From Flavobacterium flevense (GTDB taxonomy: Bacteria; Bacteroidota; Bacteroidia; Flavobacteriales; Flavobacteriaceae), in contig NZ_FRCC01000004.1 in assembly GCF_900142775.1 (NCBI RefSeq), positions 124,001-188,000 on the forward strand: DNA of 64,000 nt, given 5' to 3'. Positions within the stretch are counted from its first letter, which is position 1; the number at the start of each line of letters is the position of its first letter. A program made the position numbers and the translations under genes. Below, piece after piece: positions 55,201-63,283 of the stretch. The notes under the pieces were generated by a model that saw only the letters and a list, made by a program, of their open reading frames with translations, was not told the origin of the DNA and made no database searches.

Positions 55201-55856
55201 TTCATTATTTGCGTGTTTTCGGTTACTTTTTTACTGCTTTCAGAACCATAGGAAAGCGTAAAACTGTTTTTATTAATTAAGTATTTATTGTTGATACAAT
55301 ATTCCGGATGCAAGTAAAACACCGATTCAGGATCACCACCAATGTCTCCGTTTCTGGAGAATTTTTTTCCGCTGGCTCCACCATAAGCCCAAACCAACGA
55401 AATGTTTTCAGGGATATTATTGCCAATAACTTTTAAGATAAAACCATCGCTGTCTGCCAAAGCTACAACTTGAATCGTCAATGAAGATTTACCAAGTAAA
55501 GCATCGTTTATCTCATATTCTACAATTCCGGGAGTATATTTGGTGTTTATTTTATCGGCTTCGGTAATCCATTTGCTGTTTTTACCGTTGATAATTCCCA
55601 GTTTCAAATTCCCACCCATTCCTGGCATGTAAGTAGCAAATTCAGGTAAATCTCCGGCTTCAACTCTAAAAGCAGTATTGTTACCGTATAAAGCACGATT
55701 GAATTTTCGGGTTCCGTTTTTTAGAACGAAACTTTTGCCTTCGGGTGCGTAATGGATTTTTCGTGCTTCTCCATGCCATACATTTTGACTTTGAGCAGTC
55801 AGATTGGGTATAGCAAAAGAAAGACAAATAAGAGAAATAGAAACTTTAAACTTCAT
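52233..55856 (-). CDS. DUF4450 and six-hairpin domain protein
   Basis: A 1207-residue exported protein started at the ATG at 55856; the open frame to 55955 adds a non-signal extension. After the signal peptide (ending LTAQ) residues 25-220 form the DUF4450 domain (ARKIHYAPEGKSFVLKNGTR, NTAFRVEAGDLPEFATYMPG, YGGASGKKFSRNGDIGG). Residues about 290-700 are a six-hairpin (alpha/alpha)6 domain (RMHLNAWRGAYVADPLGWHD, DGMYDAYAAIWASDGLGYSG). The rest has Ig-like segments and a C-terminal galactose-binding-like domain. The size and domain mix suggest an exo-acting enzyme on complex side chains; activity is unknown. It leads the cassette. Confidence 0.82.
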   Translation of the reverse strand: MKFKVSISLICLSFAIPNLTAQSQNVWHGEARKIHYAPEGKSFVLKNGTRKFNRALYGNNTAFRVEAGDLPEFATYMPGMGGNLKLGIINGKNSKWITEADKINTKYTPGIVEYEINDALLGKSSLTIQVVALADSDGFILKVIGNNIPENISLVWAYGGASGKKFSRNGDIGGDPESVFYLHPEYCINNKYLINKNSFTLSYGSESSKKVTENTQIMNAVFPDSKTHLSSANFLKTPLENYTSKVDSAPMIIGQLNQFSKEGNYWLFENTAKIDNTSQKAIAEKFQKALAQSEVLANRIKVNTPDPYINTLGGALAMAADAIWENPAYLHGAIAWRMHLNAWRGAYVADPLGWHDRAKTHFESYGKSQVTEPETGPVVPDTVRNYARQLEKIGTSMFSSGYISRHPNRNDVAHHYDMNLVFIDQLIRHFKWTGDIDFLKKMWPVIKRHLAWEKRNYDVDGDGMYDAYAAIWASDGLGYSGGGVTYTSAYNYYANKMAAELAPIVGEDGSSYAKEAAHIHQAIQQKLWKNNKGIFAEYKDLLGNQLTHDTPGIWTVYHALDSEIANPFQAYQALRFVDTEIPHIPVAAEGLDKDNLELISTTNWQPYTWSVNNVALAEILHTALAYWQGGQSEKAYQLWESGLIESMYLGACPGGFEQLLFQDAIRGELYRDFADPVGMTGRTLVEGLFGIQPDALKNTLTIQPGLPKAWNHASLEIPDIAFSFERKNDTDIYQITPHFSTKMNLNLIVNATHSTISKVIVNGKEVPWKMIDGTVGSPKISIENPYAGSYKIEIVWSNETLEQLAPISSICEGENIRIATKNASILEIKDTQNALKNPVINTNEITAVANTIGNKSFFVKLKQKEMIWWQAIDINIKPNLEVISNAIQGENAVVIIKNNTEKAVNGFFISNQKGSKTKFSLQTNSENNMEIPLGQLDSGTNQLEMNLEDGTTTKLSFTNWDIASNAKAKWEAVKLDAFFNDKITNIFENKYMSPRAQSPSLQIPTQGIGNWCYPFIKPIIDDSGLRAKAGTNNQIISPQGVPFTTPSTDKNIAFVSQWDNFPNALSIPLSGTASQAYLMMAGTTNPMQSRFINGEIIVTYSDGSSEKLELKNPENWWPIEQDYYTDGYAFTTNAQKPPRVYLKTGNITRDFKDFKSIKGFSDFGVEGGAGTIIDIPLNKNKTLKNIEIKAIANEVIIGIMSLTLNRN

Positions 55857-55875
55857 TATAGAATTATTTTTTTTT

Positions 55876-56033
55876 TGCCACGAATTACTTCGTCTATTCG
55901 CTATCGCTCGGGTCACGAATTTTATTTGTTGTTTATTATCCTTTTTATTTCTCAAATTTTATTTTAATTTGTGAAATAATAAATAATTTTTTGATGCTAA
56001 ACCTCAATACTTAAATTAGTGAATTCGTGGCTT
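55876..56033. repeat. CCACGAATT inverted element
   Basis: GCCACGAATTACTTCG near 55876 and TTAGTGAATTCGTGGC at 56017-56033 flank an AT-rich core in the gap between GH28 and the DUF4450 gene. Related to the palindromes at 46336 and 46767. Confidence 0.5.
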
Positions 56034-56039
56034 TATTTT

Positions 56040-57497
56040 TTATTTGTTTACAGATTTTGAAAAATCTACATTTTTAGTGTTTTCAATTTTTATCGTCGAA
56101 TGATCCAATGCATTTATAGTTACATTGTCCAGCATCCAGTTGCTGCTGTATTTAATGCTTCCGGCAGTTTCGGCTGTAATGTGCACATCTTTTAGCGTTA
56201 CATTTTCTACAATGGATTCTTCTAATCCTGCTACTGAAATCGCTTTTTTGGCTCCTTTGATGTCAATGTTTTTCAGATGAATGTTTCTAAAACTTGGAAT
56301 TCCTTTTGACTCCGGTTCCACTTTAGTAAGCATTTTTTTCCAGTGTGGAGGTAGCGTTTCTTCGGTGTAACCTGCAGGAAGTTTAGAATAGCTGTAAGCG
56401 GGATTCCAATTCATCGAAATGGTGATAAAAGTACCTACACTTTCCATTTTTATATTTTCCATATAAATGTCTTCTACCGTTCCGCCTCGATTAGTAGCTG
56501 ATTTTATATTTAATCCGTTTTTAGTGCCGTATCCCTGAATGTTGGAAACATAGACATGACGAATGCTTCCTGAAGTTTCACTGCCCAGAGTGAATAATCC
56601 TGCACCCTGACGGGCAATGCAATCGCGTACCACCACATATTCTGTTGGGCGGTTGACTCTTAATCCGTCCCAGTCGCGTCCTGCTTTTAGACAAAAATTA
56701 TCATCATTACAATCAATATCGCAGTTTTGAACTAAGATCCATTTTGACGAATCAATATCTATTCCATCGGTGCTTGGTCCGTGTCCGCCAATGTTGTTTC
56801 TTATTTTGATGCCATCAACGGTTACATATTCTGAATACAAAACCTGAACCGTCCAAAATCCTGCTCTTTGAATGTTTAAATCTTTTAGAAATACATTTTT
56901 AGAATTCGTGATTAAAATGGTTCTTGGACGCTTGGCATCATAATCTACAATCCATCGCAAGTCTTTGGCTTCGTATTCTTTGCGTAAATTCCAGTAGTAA
57001 TCCCAATATACTTTTCCCTGACCATCAATAGTTCCTTCGCCATCCAGTGTTACATTTTTTTGATCTAAAACATTGATCAAAGCTGCTGGCCATTTCATTT
57101 CGATTCCTGCCACCCGAGTATCAATTTCGAGATAATCGGCAATATTTTCGCTACCTAAAATAGTTACGTCTTTTGGCACATTAAAATGAACGCCTTCTTT
57201 GATAAATAAGGAACCTGTTAAGTAATTTCCAGGTTTGAAAGTAAGGGTTCCACCGCCATTTTTACTGCATTCGTCTATAGCTTTCTGAATACTTTTAGTC
57301 GAAAGTGTTTTACCATCATTAATAGCTCCGTAATCATTTGCATAATAAATTTTGGAGTTGAATTTATTTTCTTTGGCACCCACTTTGTTGATCCAATCCG
57401 GTTTAAAATCTTTGGAATGACTGCCGACTTGCGCTGTTGGTTTACATGCAAAAAGCAAAAATAACAGCGAACTTAAAATGATGTGGTATTGTTTCAT
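56040..57497 (-). CDS. GH28 family pectin/rhamnogalacturonan hydrolase, lipoprotein
   Basis: A 485-residue GH28 enzyme with a lipoprotein signal (LLFLLFAC, lipidated C18), so probably anchored in a membrane. The beta-helix carries D244 (PSTDGIDIDSS) and the pair D265-D266 (CNDDNFCLK), the catalytic acids of the family. The block where polygalacturonases have GHG reads QGAGLFTLGSETSG and lacks the histidine, while NGLNIKSA takes the place of RIK. Loss of that histidine is also known in rhamnogalacturonan hydrolases, so RG or exo-activity is plausible. Its promoter carries the shared operator (57546-57565). Confidence 0.9.
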   Translation of the reverse strand: MKQYHIILSSLLFLLFACKPTAQVGSHSKDFKPDWINKVGAKENKFNSKIYYANDYGAINDGKTLSTKSIQKAIDECSKNGGGTLTFKPGNYLTGSLFIKEGVHFNVPKDVTILGSENIADYLEIDTRVAGIEMKWPAALINVLDQKNVTLDGEGTIDGQGKVYWDYYWNLRKEYEAKDLRWIVDYDAKRPRTILITNSKNVFLKDLNIQRAGFWTVQVLYSEYVTVDGIKIRNNIGGHGPSTDGIDIDSSKWILVQNCDIDCNDDNFCLKAGRDWDGLRVNRPTEYVVVRDCIARQGAGLFTLGSETSGSIRHVYVSNIQGYGTKNGLNIKSATNRGGTVEDIYMENIKMESVGTFITISMNWNPAYSYSKLPAGYTEETLPPHWKKMLTKVEPESKGIPSFRNIHLKNIDIKGAKKAISVAGLEESIVENVTLKDVHITAETAGSIKYSSNWMLDNVTINALDHSTIKIENTKNVDFSKSVNK

Positions 57498-57515
57498 TAC
57501 AATTGATTTTATTTT

Positions 57516-57565
57516 CGAAAATCTTTATTTTATATTGAAATTGTATCCTGTACTTGCCTGATTTT
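57516..57565 (-). promoter_or_regulatory. GH28 promoter with shared locus operator
   Basis: On the minus strand AAAATCAGGCAAGTACAGGA (57546-57565) matches the susC site at 17 of 20 positions. A weak -7 (GATTTTCG, 57516-57523) follows after 22 bp, and the start codon is 18 bp further. Confidence 0.7.
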
Positions 57566-57714
57566 AAGTTGAAATAGTGTAAATTGATAAAATGGAGATA
57601 GTTTTGGATAATTTAGTTTTGATTTTCGAACAACTTAGAACTGTTTTTAAATTTAATATTGGCACACGGATGAAACAAATGAAACAGATTTTCACTGATT
57701 GTTATCCGATTAAT

Positions 57715-59085
57715 TTATTCTCCGGCTGAATTTACTTCTGTAGCATCTTTACTAAATTGAACTTCTAAACCTTGTTTTAATTTATCAGCAATATTAGGAT
57801 GGATTTGTAATACGTTTTCTTTCTCCTCAGGATCTTTTTCGATATTAAAAAGTTCAAAAACAGTTGGGCTGTTTTTATGTCTTGTTCGGATTAATTTCCA
57901 GGGTTTTTCAATGATACTTTCCTGTAAATGCCCACGGATATAAATAGATTGATTAGGTATAGAATCATTAGAAATTATCGAATTCCAAATGTTTTTTCCT
58001 TCTATAGTTTTAGGAAGTGATTTGGCTCCAGCCAAAGACAAAATTGTAGGCATTAAATCAGTAACCGAAATGTAGTTTTGGTTTAAAGAAGGATTGATTT
58101 TGTTTTTCCAATAGATGATGGCGGGAACACGTATTGCTCCTTCGTAATTAGAAGTTTTCCAGTCCCGCAACGGATAATTACTCCCTAAAACGTCATTGGC
58201 TGCATGTCTTCCTTTATATTGGTTTCCCGGAATCCATTTGTCCATAGCGCCATTATCGCTCATAAAAATAATAACGGTATTCTTGTCTAAATGCTGTTGT
58301 TTTAAGGCTTTTAGGATTTGCCCGATGCTGTAATCTAAATGTGCCATAGCAGCAGCATAATCTCTTCGGGAATTATTTTTGATGGTTTTTAAATAGGGCT
58401 TTTTCCATTTGTCTTCTTCCTGCAAAGGAAAATGCGGAGCGCTATAACTCAGCTGAATGTAAAAGTTTTTAGAGGGATCTCTTTTAGTTTTAAGCCAGGA
58501 AATTGCTTCGTTTTCGACCAAATCAGTAACATGTCCTTTTTCGGTTATGAATTCGCCATTTCGATGCCAACTAGGATCTCCGTTTTTGTATTCGTGAGAA
58601 TATTGATCTATTTGTCCGTGTAAAAAGCCATAAGAATAATCAAAACCATAGGCTTTAGGTCCGCTGGATGGATTCAAGCCCAAATGCCATTTTCCAAACA
58701 AAGCCGTTTGGTAATTTTGTTGGTGTAAAGCTTGTGGTAAAGTGGTCACATCGCTGGGAAGACTTAAATTACTTTTGTCGCTTATAGGAGCTACAATTCC
58801 CATACGGCTGGAAGGTCTTCCTGTAAAAAAACTAGCTCTTGATGGAGAACAGGTAGGAGCAGCGTACAAACGATTGAGTTGGGCACCATTTTTAGCTAAC
58901 CAATCAATATTAGGAGTATGAATTTCGGAACCATTATAACCTACATCATTCCAGCCGGCATCATCAGCAACAATAACTACAAAATTAGGTGTAGCAGGAG
59001 AATTGTTTTTTTCTTTTTTTGGCTGACCAAAAGATAAAAAGCAAGTTGATAATGCTACTATGCTGTTGATGATGAGGCTGTTCAT
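57715..59085 (-). CDS. Sulfatase, S1 family
   Basis: A 456-residue exported sulfatase (arylsulfatase/alkaline-phosphatase fold). The maturation motif CSPSR is at 79-83, so C79 should become formylglycine. Metal-binding aspartates are D41-D42 (VADDAGWNDVGYNGS), with FGKWHLGLNPSSGP and FMSDNGAMD supplying the other conserved residues. It removes sulfate esters from a sugar. A sulfatase within a pectin locus is unexpected because land-plant pectin is not normally sulfated; algal or seagrass pectin or mucin-type sugars are possible. No maturase gene is in the window. It lies 19 bp after GH105 in the same operon. Confidence 0.95.
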   Translation of the reverse strand: MNSLIINSIVALSTCFLSFGQPKKEKNNSPATPNFVVIVADDAGWNDVGYNGSEIHTPNIDWLAKNGAQLNRLYAAPTCSPSRASFFTGRPSSRMGIVAPISDKSNLSLPSDVTTLPQALHQQNYQTALFGKWHLGLNPSSGPKAYGFDYSYGFLHGQIDQYSHEYKNGDPSWHRNGEFITEKGHVTDLVENEAISWLKTKRDPSKNFYIQLSYSAPHFPLQEEDKWKKPYLKTIKNNSRRDYAAAMAHLDYSIGQILKALKQQHLDKNTVIIFMSDNGAMDKWIPGNQYKGRHAANDVLGSNYPLRDWKTSNYEGAIRVPAIIYWKNKINPSLNQNYISVTDLMPTILSLAGAKSLPKTIEGKNIWNSIISNDSIPNQSIYIRGHLQESIIEKPWKLIRTRHKNSPTVFELFNIEKDPEEKENVLQIHPNIADKLKQGLEVQFSKDATEVNSAGE

Positions 59086-59104
59086 GAAATGATATTTTTA
59101 AAAT

Positions 59105-60472
59105 TTATTTACTAGGTTTTAATTGTAAGGAGCTGTCGTTGATTTCGAATTCATTGTTTTTAAGCATTATAATAATTTCTGAACCTGCTAAAATCACAGG
59201 ACCATAACCATGAGCTGCAAATACATTGATTGGTCGATAGTAGTAAAAGGCCGGGTCAAATCCCATTCCGGTTCCTACACAAGTTCCTTCTACTTCTCCT
59301 TTGTCGTTTACTTTTGTGGCAACAGCATTCCAGGCTAATAAAGCTGCCGGAGCATAAGCTGCTTTGTCAATATAGCCTCTGTTGATGGCGCGAGTAATAG
59401 AAAAAGCATAAATAGCAGTTGCCGAAGTTTCTAAGTAAGTGTCATTGCGATCAATCAATTGATGCCAAAAACCGGTACCGTCCTGATAAGCAACCAGTCC
59501 TTTGATGTGTGCTCTTAATTGATTTAAAACCCCATTGTATCCAGGGTGGTCTTTTGGTAAAACTTCTAATAATTCGACCAAAGTCATCACTGCCCAACCA
59601 TTGGCACGAGCCCAATGAAACTGCGGATGCTCTTCCATTGATTGTACCCATCCGTGCATGTATAAGTTTTTCTCGCTGTTGTACATTCTGTCTGAGAATT
59701 GTTTCACTTGTTTCACGGCATCATCATAATATTTCACGTCGCCTGTTAGTTTCCCCATTTGTGCCAAAGCAGGAACCGACATGAACAAATCATCCAGCCA
59801 TAAAGTGTTGGGTTGCGGTCTGTTTCTGGCTAAAGTTCCATCGGTCAGGCGAAATTCTTTAGTACTGATGTAATTCATGAAATGATCAATCAATGGTTTT
59901 AAATCAGCTTTTAAACCCGCTCTTTGTGCTTTAATCATGGAAGCCGTAACAGCACCACCATCATCAAGAGCATGTGGTGTTAAAAATCCATGAATTGGGG
60001 AAGGAAACTTAGGGTTTTTTTGAATTTCTTTCTTGTAATACGGTGCGATATCAGCGATTAATTTTAATCTTTTATTGGTATAATCAGCATATTTTTGATC
60101 TCCGGTTGCTTCAGTTGCAAGAAGCATTGCTGCATAAGTTACACCCCATTCATAACTGGTCAATCTAAAAGTTCCCGGAGCAAAAATGGTGTTTTCGTCC
60201 AGTTTTTTTAAATCAGTAACTTCTTGTTTTGTTTTACTATCTATCAAACTGGCAGGAGTTGTTTTTTCTAAAAAAGCATATATTTTATCAATCGTCGCTT
60301 TAATTTCCTGTGTTGATTTTGCTCCGTAAGGTGTTGGGTAATCCGGTTGTAAAAGATGCAATGGTGCGGTAACATCATTAGCAGGTTGTTGTGCATTTGC
60401 CAATGTTGGGATTGCCATTATGACTGCTGCAACGCCTATTTTAATTCCAGTTGAGAATGGTTTGGTTTTCAT
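59105..60472 (-). CDS. GH105 unsaturated glucuronyl/rhamnogalacturonyl hydrolase
   Basis: A 455-residue exported (alpha/alpha)6-barrel enzyme of family GH105 (YteR/YesR-like). The signal peptide ends LANAQ. The barrel carries HALDDGGAVTASM (167-179), the NTLWLDDLFMSVPALAQMG block (222-240) where the family's general-acid aspartate lies, QFHWARANGWAVMTLVELLE and DGTGFWHQLIDRNDTYLETS. GH105 removes the unsaturated uronic acid left by lyases at the non-reducing end, so it follows on from PL11. It is between the CBM9/PKD gene and the sulfatase. Confidence 0.94.
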   Translation of the reverse strand: MKTKPFSTGIKIGVAAVIMAIPTLANAQQPANDVTAPLHLLQPDYPTPYGAKSTQEIKATIDKIYAFLEKTTPASLIDSKTKQEVTDLKKLDENTIFAPGTFRLTSYEWGVTYAAMLLATEATGDQKYADYTNKRLKLIADIAPYYKKEIQKNPKFPSPIHGFLTPHALDDGGAVTASMIKAQRAGLKADLKPLIDHFMNYISTKEFRLTDGTLARNRPQPNTLWLDDLFMSVPALAQMGKLTGDVKYYDDAVKQVKQFSDRMYNSEKNLYMHGWVQSMEEHPQFHWARANGWAVMTLVELLEVLPKDHPGYNGVLNQLRAHIKGLVAYQDGTGFWHQLIDRNDTYLETSATAIYAFSITRAINRGYIDKAAYAPAALLAWNAVATKVNDKGEVEGTCVGTGMGFDPAFYYYRPINVFAAHGYGPVILAGSEIIIMLKNNEFEINDSSLQLKPSK

Positions 60473-60509
60473 GTACTTAAATTTTGGTGGTTAGATAGAT
60501 TAATAGCTA

Positions 60510-61613
60510 TTATTTTACGGCAACATCCCATACTTTTGATAGTTGAGAAGTCCCTTTTGATCCTTGAACTTTTAAAATTACAACATATTTGCCAGCTTCT
60601 TTATACTGATGAATAGGATTTTGAGTGGTAGCGGTAGTTCCGTCTCCAAAATCCCAATTCCAGGAGTTGATTTCACCTTCCGATTCATCAAAGAAAGTGA
60701 CTTCTCTTTTGTTCATGTTTATAATTTTATGCGACCATTTGGCTTCAATATCTTTTTTGAATTGCTTTTCCAAAGGCATTAGTTTAAAAGGCAGGCTGTA
60801 GGAAGCGTTTCCGTACATTTTGTGTTCTTTGGAAAGGTTCCAAAAACCGTTGTTTTCGGTTTTATTCACATCATCATAATCGATTATTGCCCAGCAAAGA
60901 TCGATGTTTTTATTTTCGGTTAAAATAGATTCCACTGCTCTGGACGGATCATTTCCGGCATAATCAAAAGGGGTAATCCAGAATTCTAATGTTAGTTTTC
61001 CGCCTTGTCCGGGTTTAAAATCATAATGATAAGATGCATTTGCATAAGGTAAATTTTTAATCCACGGCTGGCTTCCCCAAACCATAGTCCAGTCTTTATC
61101 TACGGCAGGAGTAAAAATATGATAGTTTTGTGCATGCACTCCGTGGTAGGAGAAATAAGCATCCATGGTATTAGTCAGTGCAGGATTTGGATGAAAACGA
61201 TCAATAAATGGTCCTCCTGACTGATCCGCATCGACTATTAATTCGAAAGTATCATTGTGTAATCCGGGAAGTGAAAAATCCCAATAATCATCATAAGCTT
61301 CATAAAGAAAATACAAACGATTGAGTCCTTTTACCCAGCCTACTTTTACACTAACATCCAGATTTTTTGGGTCGGCTTTGGGTTGTTTTCCACTGTCATC
61401 CCACAATTGATCCATGCCTGTAACATAATTTTTAGGAACTATTTTCCAATCTTCATTATTACCGTCAATGGTTGGGATTTTATTGGCTGGAAACTGAAAA
61501 ATCTGAAAGCTTCTGTTATCCTGGGATTTGGCAGCGATGCTCATCAAAGAGAATAGCATCATCATCAAAATGTGTTTTGAATTTAGACTAATACATAAAG
61601 TTTTGATTTTCAT
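60510..61613 (-). CDS. CBM9-like and PKD-domain exported protein
   Basis: A 367-residue protein with a signal peptide ending AAKSQ. Residues about 45-270 form a CBM9/DOMON-like beta-sandwich (IPTIDGNNEDWKIVPKNYVT, RLYFLYEAYDDYWDF). Residues about 290-367 form a PKD domain (NSWNWDFGDGTTATTQNPIH). There is no recognisable catalytic domain. It may bind pectin or tether other enzymes at the surface, as is seen for such proteins in polysaccharide loci. It is the first gene of the operon with GH105 and the sulfatase and has the shared operator in its promoter. Confidence 0.8.
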   Translation of the reverse strand: MKIKTLCISLNSKHILMMMLFSLMSIAAKSQDNRSFQIFQFPANKIPTIDGNNEDWKIVPKNYVTGMDQLWDDSGKQPKADPKNLDVSVKVGWVKGLNRLYFLYEAYDDYWDFSLPGLHNDTFELIVDADQSGGPFIDRFHPNPALTNTMDAYFSYHGVHAQNYHIFTPAVDKDWTMVWGSQPWIKNLPYANASYHYDFKPGQGGKLTLEFWITPFDYAGNDPSRAVESILTENKNIDLCWAIIDYDDVNKTENNGFWNLSKEHKMYGNASYSLPFKLMPLEKQFKKDIEAKWSHKIINMNKREVTFFDESEGEINSWNWDFGDGTTATTQNPIHQYKEAGKYVVILKVQGSKGTSQLSKVWDVAVK

Positions 61614-61795
61614 TGCTATTAATTTTTCTTTTATAATTCAAAAGCCCTAGCATAAATGGTAGGGCTTAAAACTAAAAACTCACACTAAAACTAAACTAAA
61701 AACTAAATTATAATTTTCCAAAAAGGATGAAATTTCTTTTTCTAAATGCTAAAAAAAATGAATTTGCTTTTAAATAAGCCAAATTATTTATACAT

Positions 61796-61845
61796 CAATA
61801 TTAGCTTTTTAATCTTGTATGAGAATCCTGTACTATCCTGTTTTT
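61796..61845 (-). promoter_or_regulatory. CBM9/PKD operon promoter with shared locus operator
   Basis: On the minus strand AAAAACAGGATAGTACAGGA (61826-61845) differs from the susC site at one base. TAATATTG (61796-61803, 7 of 8 to TAnnTTTG) follows after exactly 22 bp. A 180-base leader precedes the start codon. The remaining 329-bp gap 61614-61942 also holds the xylA terminator. Confidence 0.7.
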
Positions 61846-61873
61846 GAGTAATAAAAAAAAGAGTGTATAAAAA

Positions 61874-61913
61874 AACACCCTACAATAAGATATTCTTATG
61901 CTGTAGGGTGTTT
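61874..61913 (-). terminator. Terminator of xylA
   Basis: AAACACCCTACA and TGTAGGGTGTTT form a 12-bp perfect stem with T-rich flanks on the minus strand. Confidence 0.85.
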
Positions 61914-61942
61914 AAAAAAAAGGAAATTTTATTTAATTAAAA

Positions 61943-63268
61943 TTAAATGTATTGATTGATAATGTTTTCAAAAAGCTCTTGTTTTCCGCTTTTTAAATCC
62001 AATTCTCCGTTTTCTAAGGCAATTTTGTATAAATCGTTTAAACCTAATTTTCCGTTTTCAAAATCTTTACCTTTTCCGGAATCGAAAGAGCTGTATCTTT
62101 CTGTTCTTAATTTGTCATAAGGAGAAGAAGTGATGATTTTATCAGCAGTTAGTAATGCTCTTGCAAAAGTATCTGCGCCACCAATGTGAGCTAAAAATAC
62201 ATCTTCCATATCCGTTGAGTTTCTTCTGATTTTTGCATCGAAATTAACTCCACCACCTTGTAATCCACCCGCTTTTAAGAAAACAAGCATAGCTTCAGTA
62301 GTTTCCTGAATGTTGTTAGGGAATTGATCTGTATCCCATCCGTTTTGGTAATCTCCACGGTTAGCATCTAAGCTTCCAAGCATTCCTGCATTAGCAGCAA
62401 CTTCAATTTCGTGTTGGAACGTGTGTTGTGCTAAAGTAGCGTGATTTACTTCGATATTGATTTTGAAATCATCTTGTAAACCGTATTTGTTCAAGAAACC
62501 AATTGCTGTAGCCGAATCAAAATCATATTGATGTTTCATTGGTTCCATTGGCTTTGGCTCAATAAAAAAGTTTCCTTTGAATCCTTGTGCACGTGCATAA
62601 TCTCTGGCTTTGATAAGGAATTGTCCCATGTGGTCTAATTCACGTCCCATGTCAGTGTTTAGCAAAGACATGTATCCTTCACGACCACCCCAGAAAACAT
62701 AATTTTCACCATCTAAAGCGATTGTTGCGTCTAAAGCTAATTTTACTTGTCCACCTGCTCTGGCTAATACATTAAAATCAGGATTAGTAGAAGCTCCGTT
62801 CATGTATCTTGGATTTGAAAAACAGTTTGCTGTTCCCCAAAGCAATTTAATTCCAGATTCTGCTTTCTTTTGTTTTAAATACTCAGTAATAGCTGCTAAT
62901 CTGCTTTCTGATTCTGCAAATGTTGCTCCTTCCTGAATTAAATCATAATCGTGAAAACAGAAATAATCAAATCCCATTTTGCTAATGAATTCAAAAGCAG
63001 CATCGGCTTTGTCCTTTGCAGCCTGAATTGGGTCATTAGACTGATCCCAAGGGAAATTTTGTGTTCCTGGACCAAAAGGATCAGAACCCTGACCACAGAA
63101 CGTATGCCAATATGCTATAGCAAATTTAAAATGCTCACGCATAGTTTTTCCGGCTACAACCTGATCCGGATTGTAATATTTGAATGCTAACGGATTATCT
63201 GATTCTTTTCCTTCAAATTTGATTTCGCCAATACCCTTAAAGTATTCTTTACTTCCAATTATTGCCAT
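61943..63268 (-). CDS. xylA: Xylose isomerase
   Basis: A 441-residue TIM-barrel enzyme that converts D-xylose to D-xylulose with divalent metals. The catalytic histidine lies in [13 protein letters not shown], the metal-ligand glutamate in [18 protein letters not shown], further ligands in [18 protein letters not shown] and [20 protein letters not shown]. The length is normal for the class II enzyme. It is 15 bp downstream of the xylulokinase gene and ends in a strong terminator, so xylBA is one operon. Pentose released by the neighbouring hydrolases, including GH115-linked xylan or xylogalacturonan, could feed it. Confidence 0.98.
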   Translation of the reverse strand: MAIIGSKEYFKGIGEIKFEGKESDNPLAFKYYNPDQVVAGKTMREHFKFAIAYWHTFCGQGSDPFGPGTQNFPWDQSNDPIQAAKDKADAAFEFISKMGFDYFCFHDYDLIQEGATFAESESRLAAITEYLKQKKAESGIKLLWGTANCFSNPRYMNGASTNPDFNVLARAGGQVKLALDATIALDGENYVFWGGREGYMSLLNTDMGRELDHMGQFLIKARDYARAQGFKGNFFIEPKPMEPMKHQYDFDSATAIGFLNKYGLQDDFKINIEVNHATLAQHTFQHEIEVAANAGMLGSLDANRGDYQNGWDTDQFPNNIQETTEAMLVFLKAGGLQGGGVNFDAKIRRNSTDMEDVFLAHIGGADTFARALLTADKIITSSPYDKLRTERYSSFDSGKGKDFENGKLGLNDLYKIALENGELDLKSGKQELFENIINQYI

Positions 63269-63283
63269 TTTTTTTGTTTTTAG

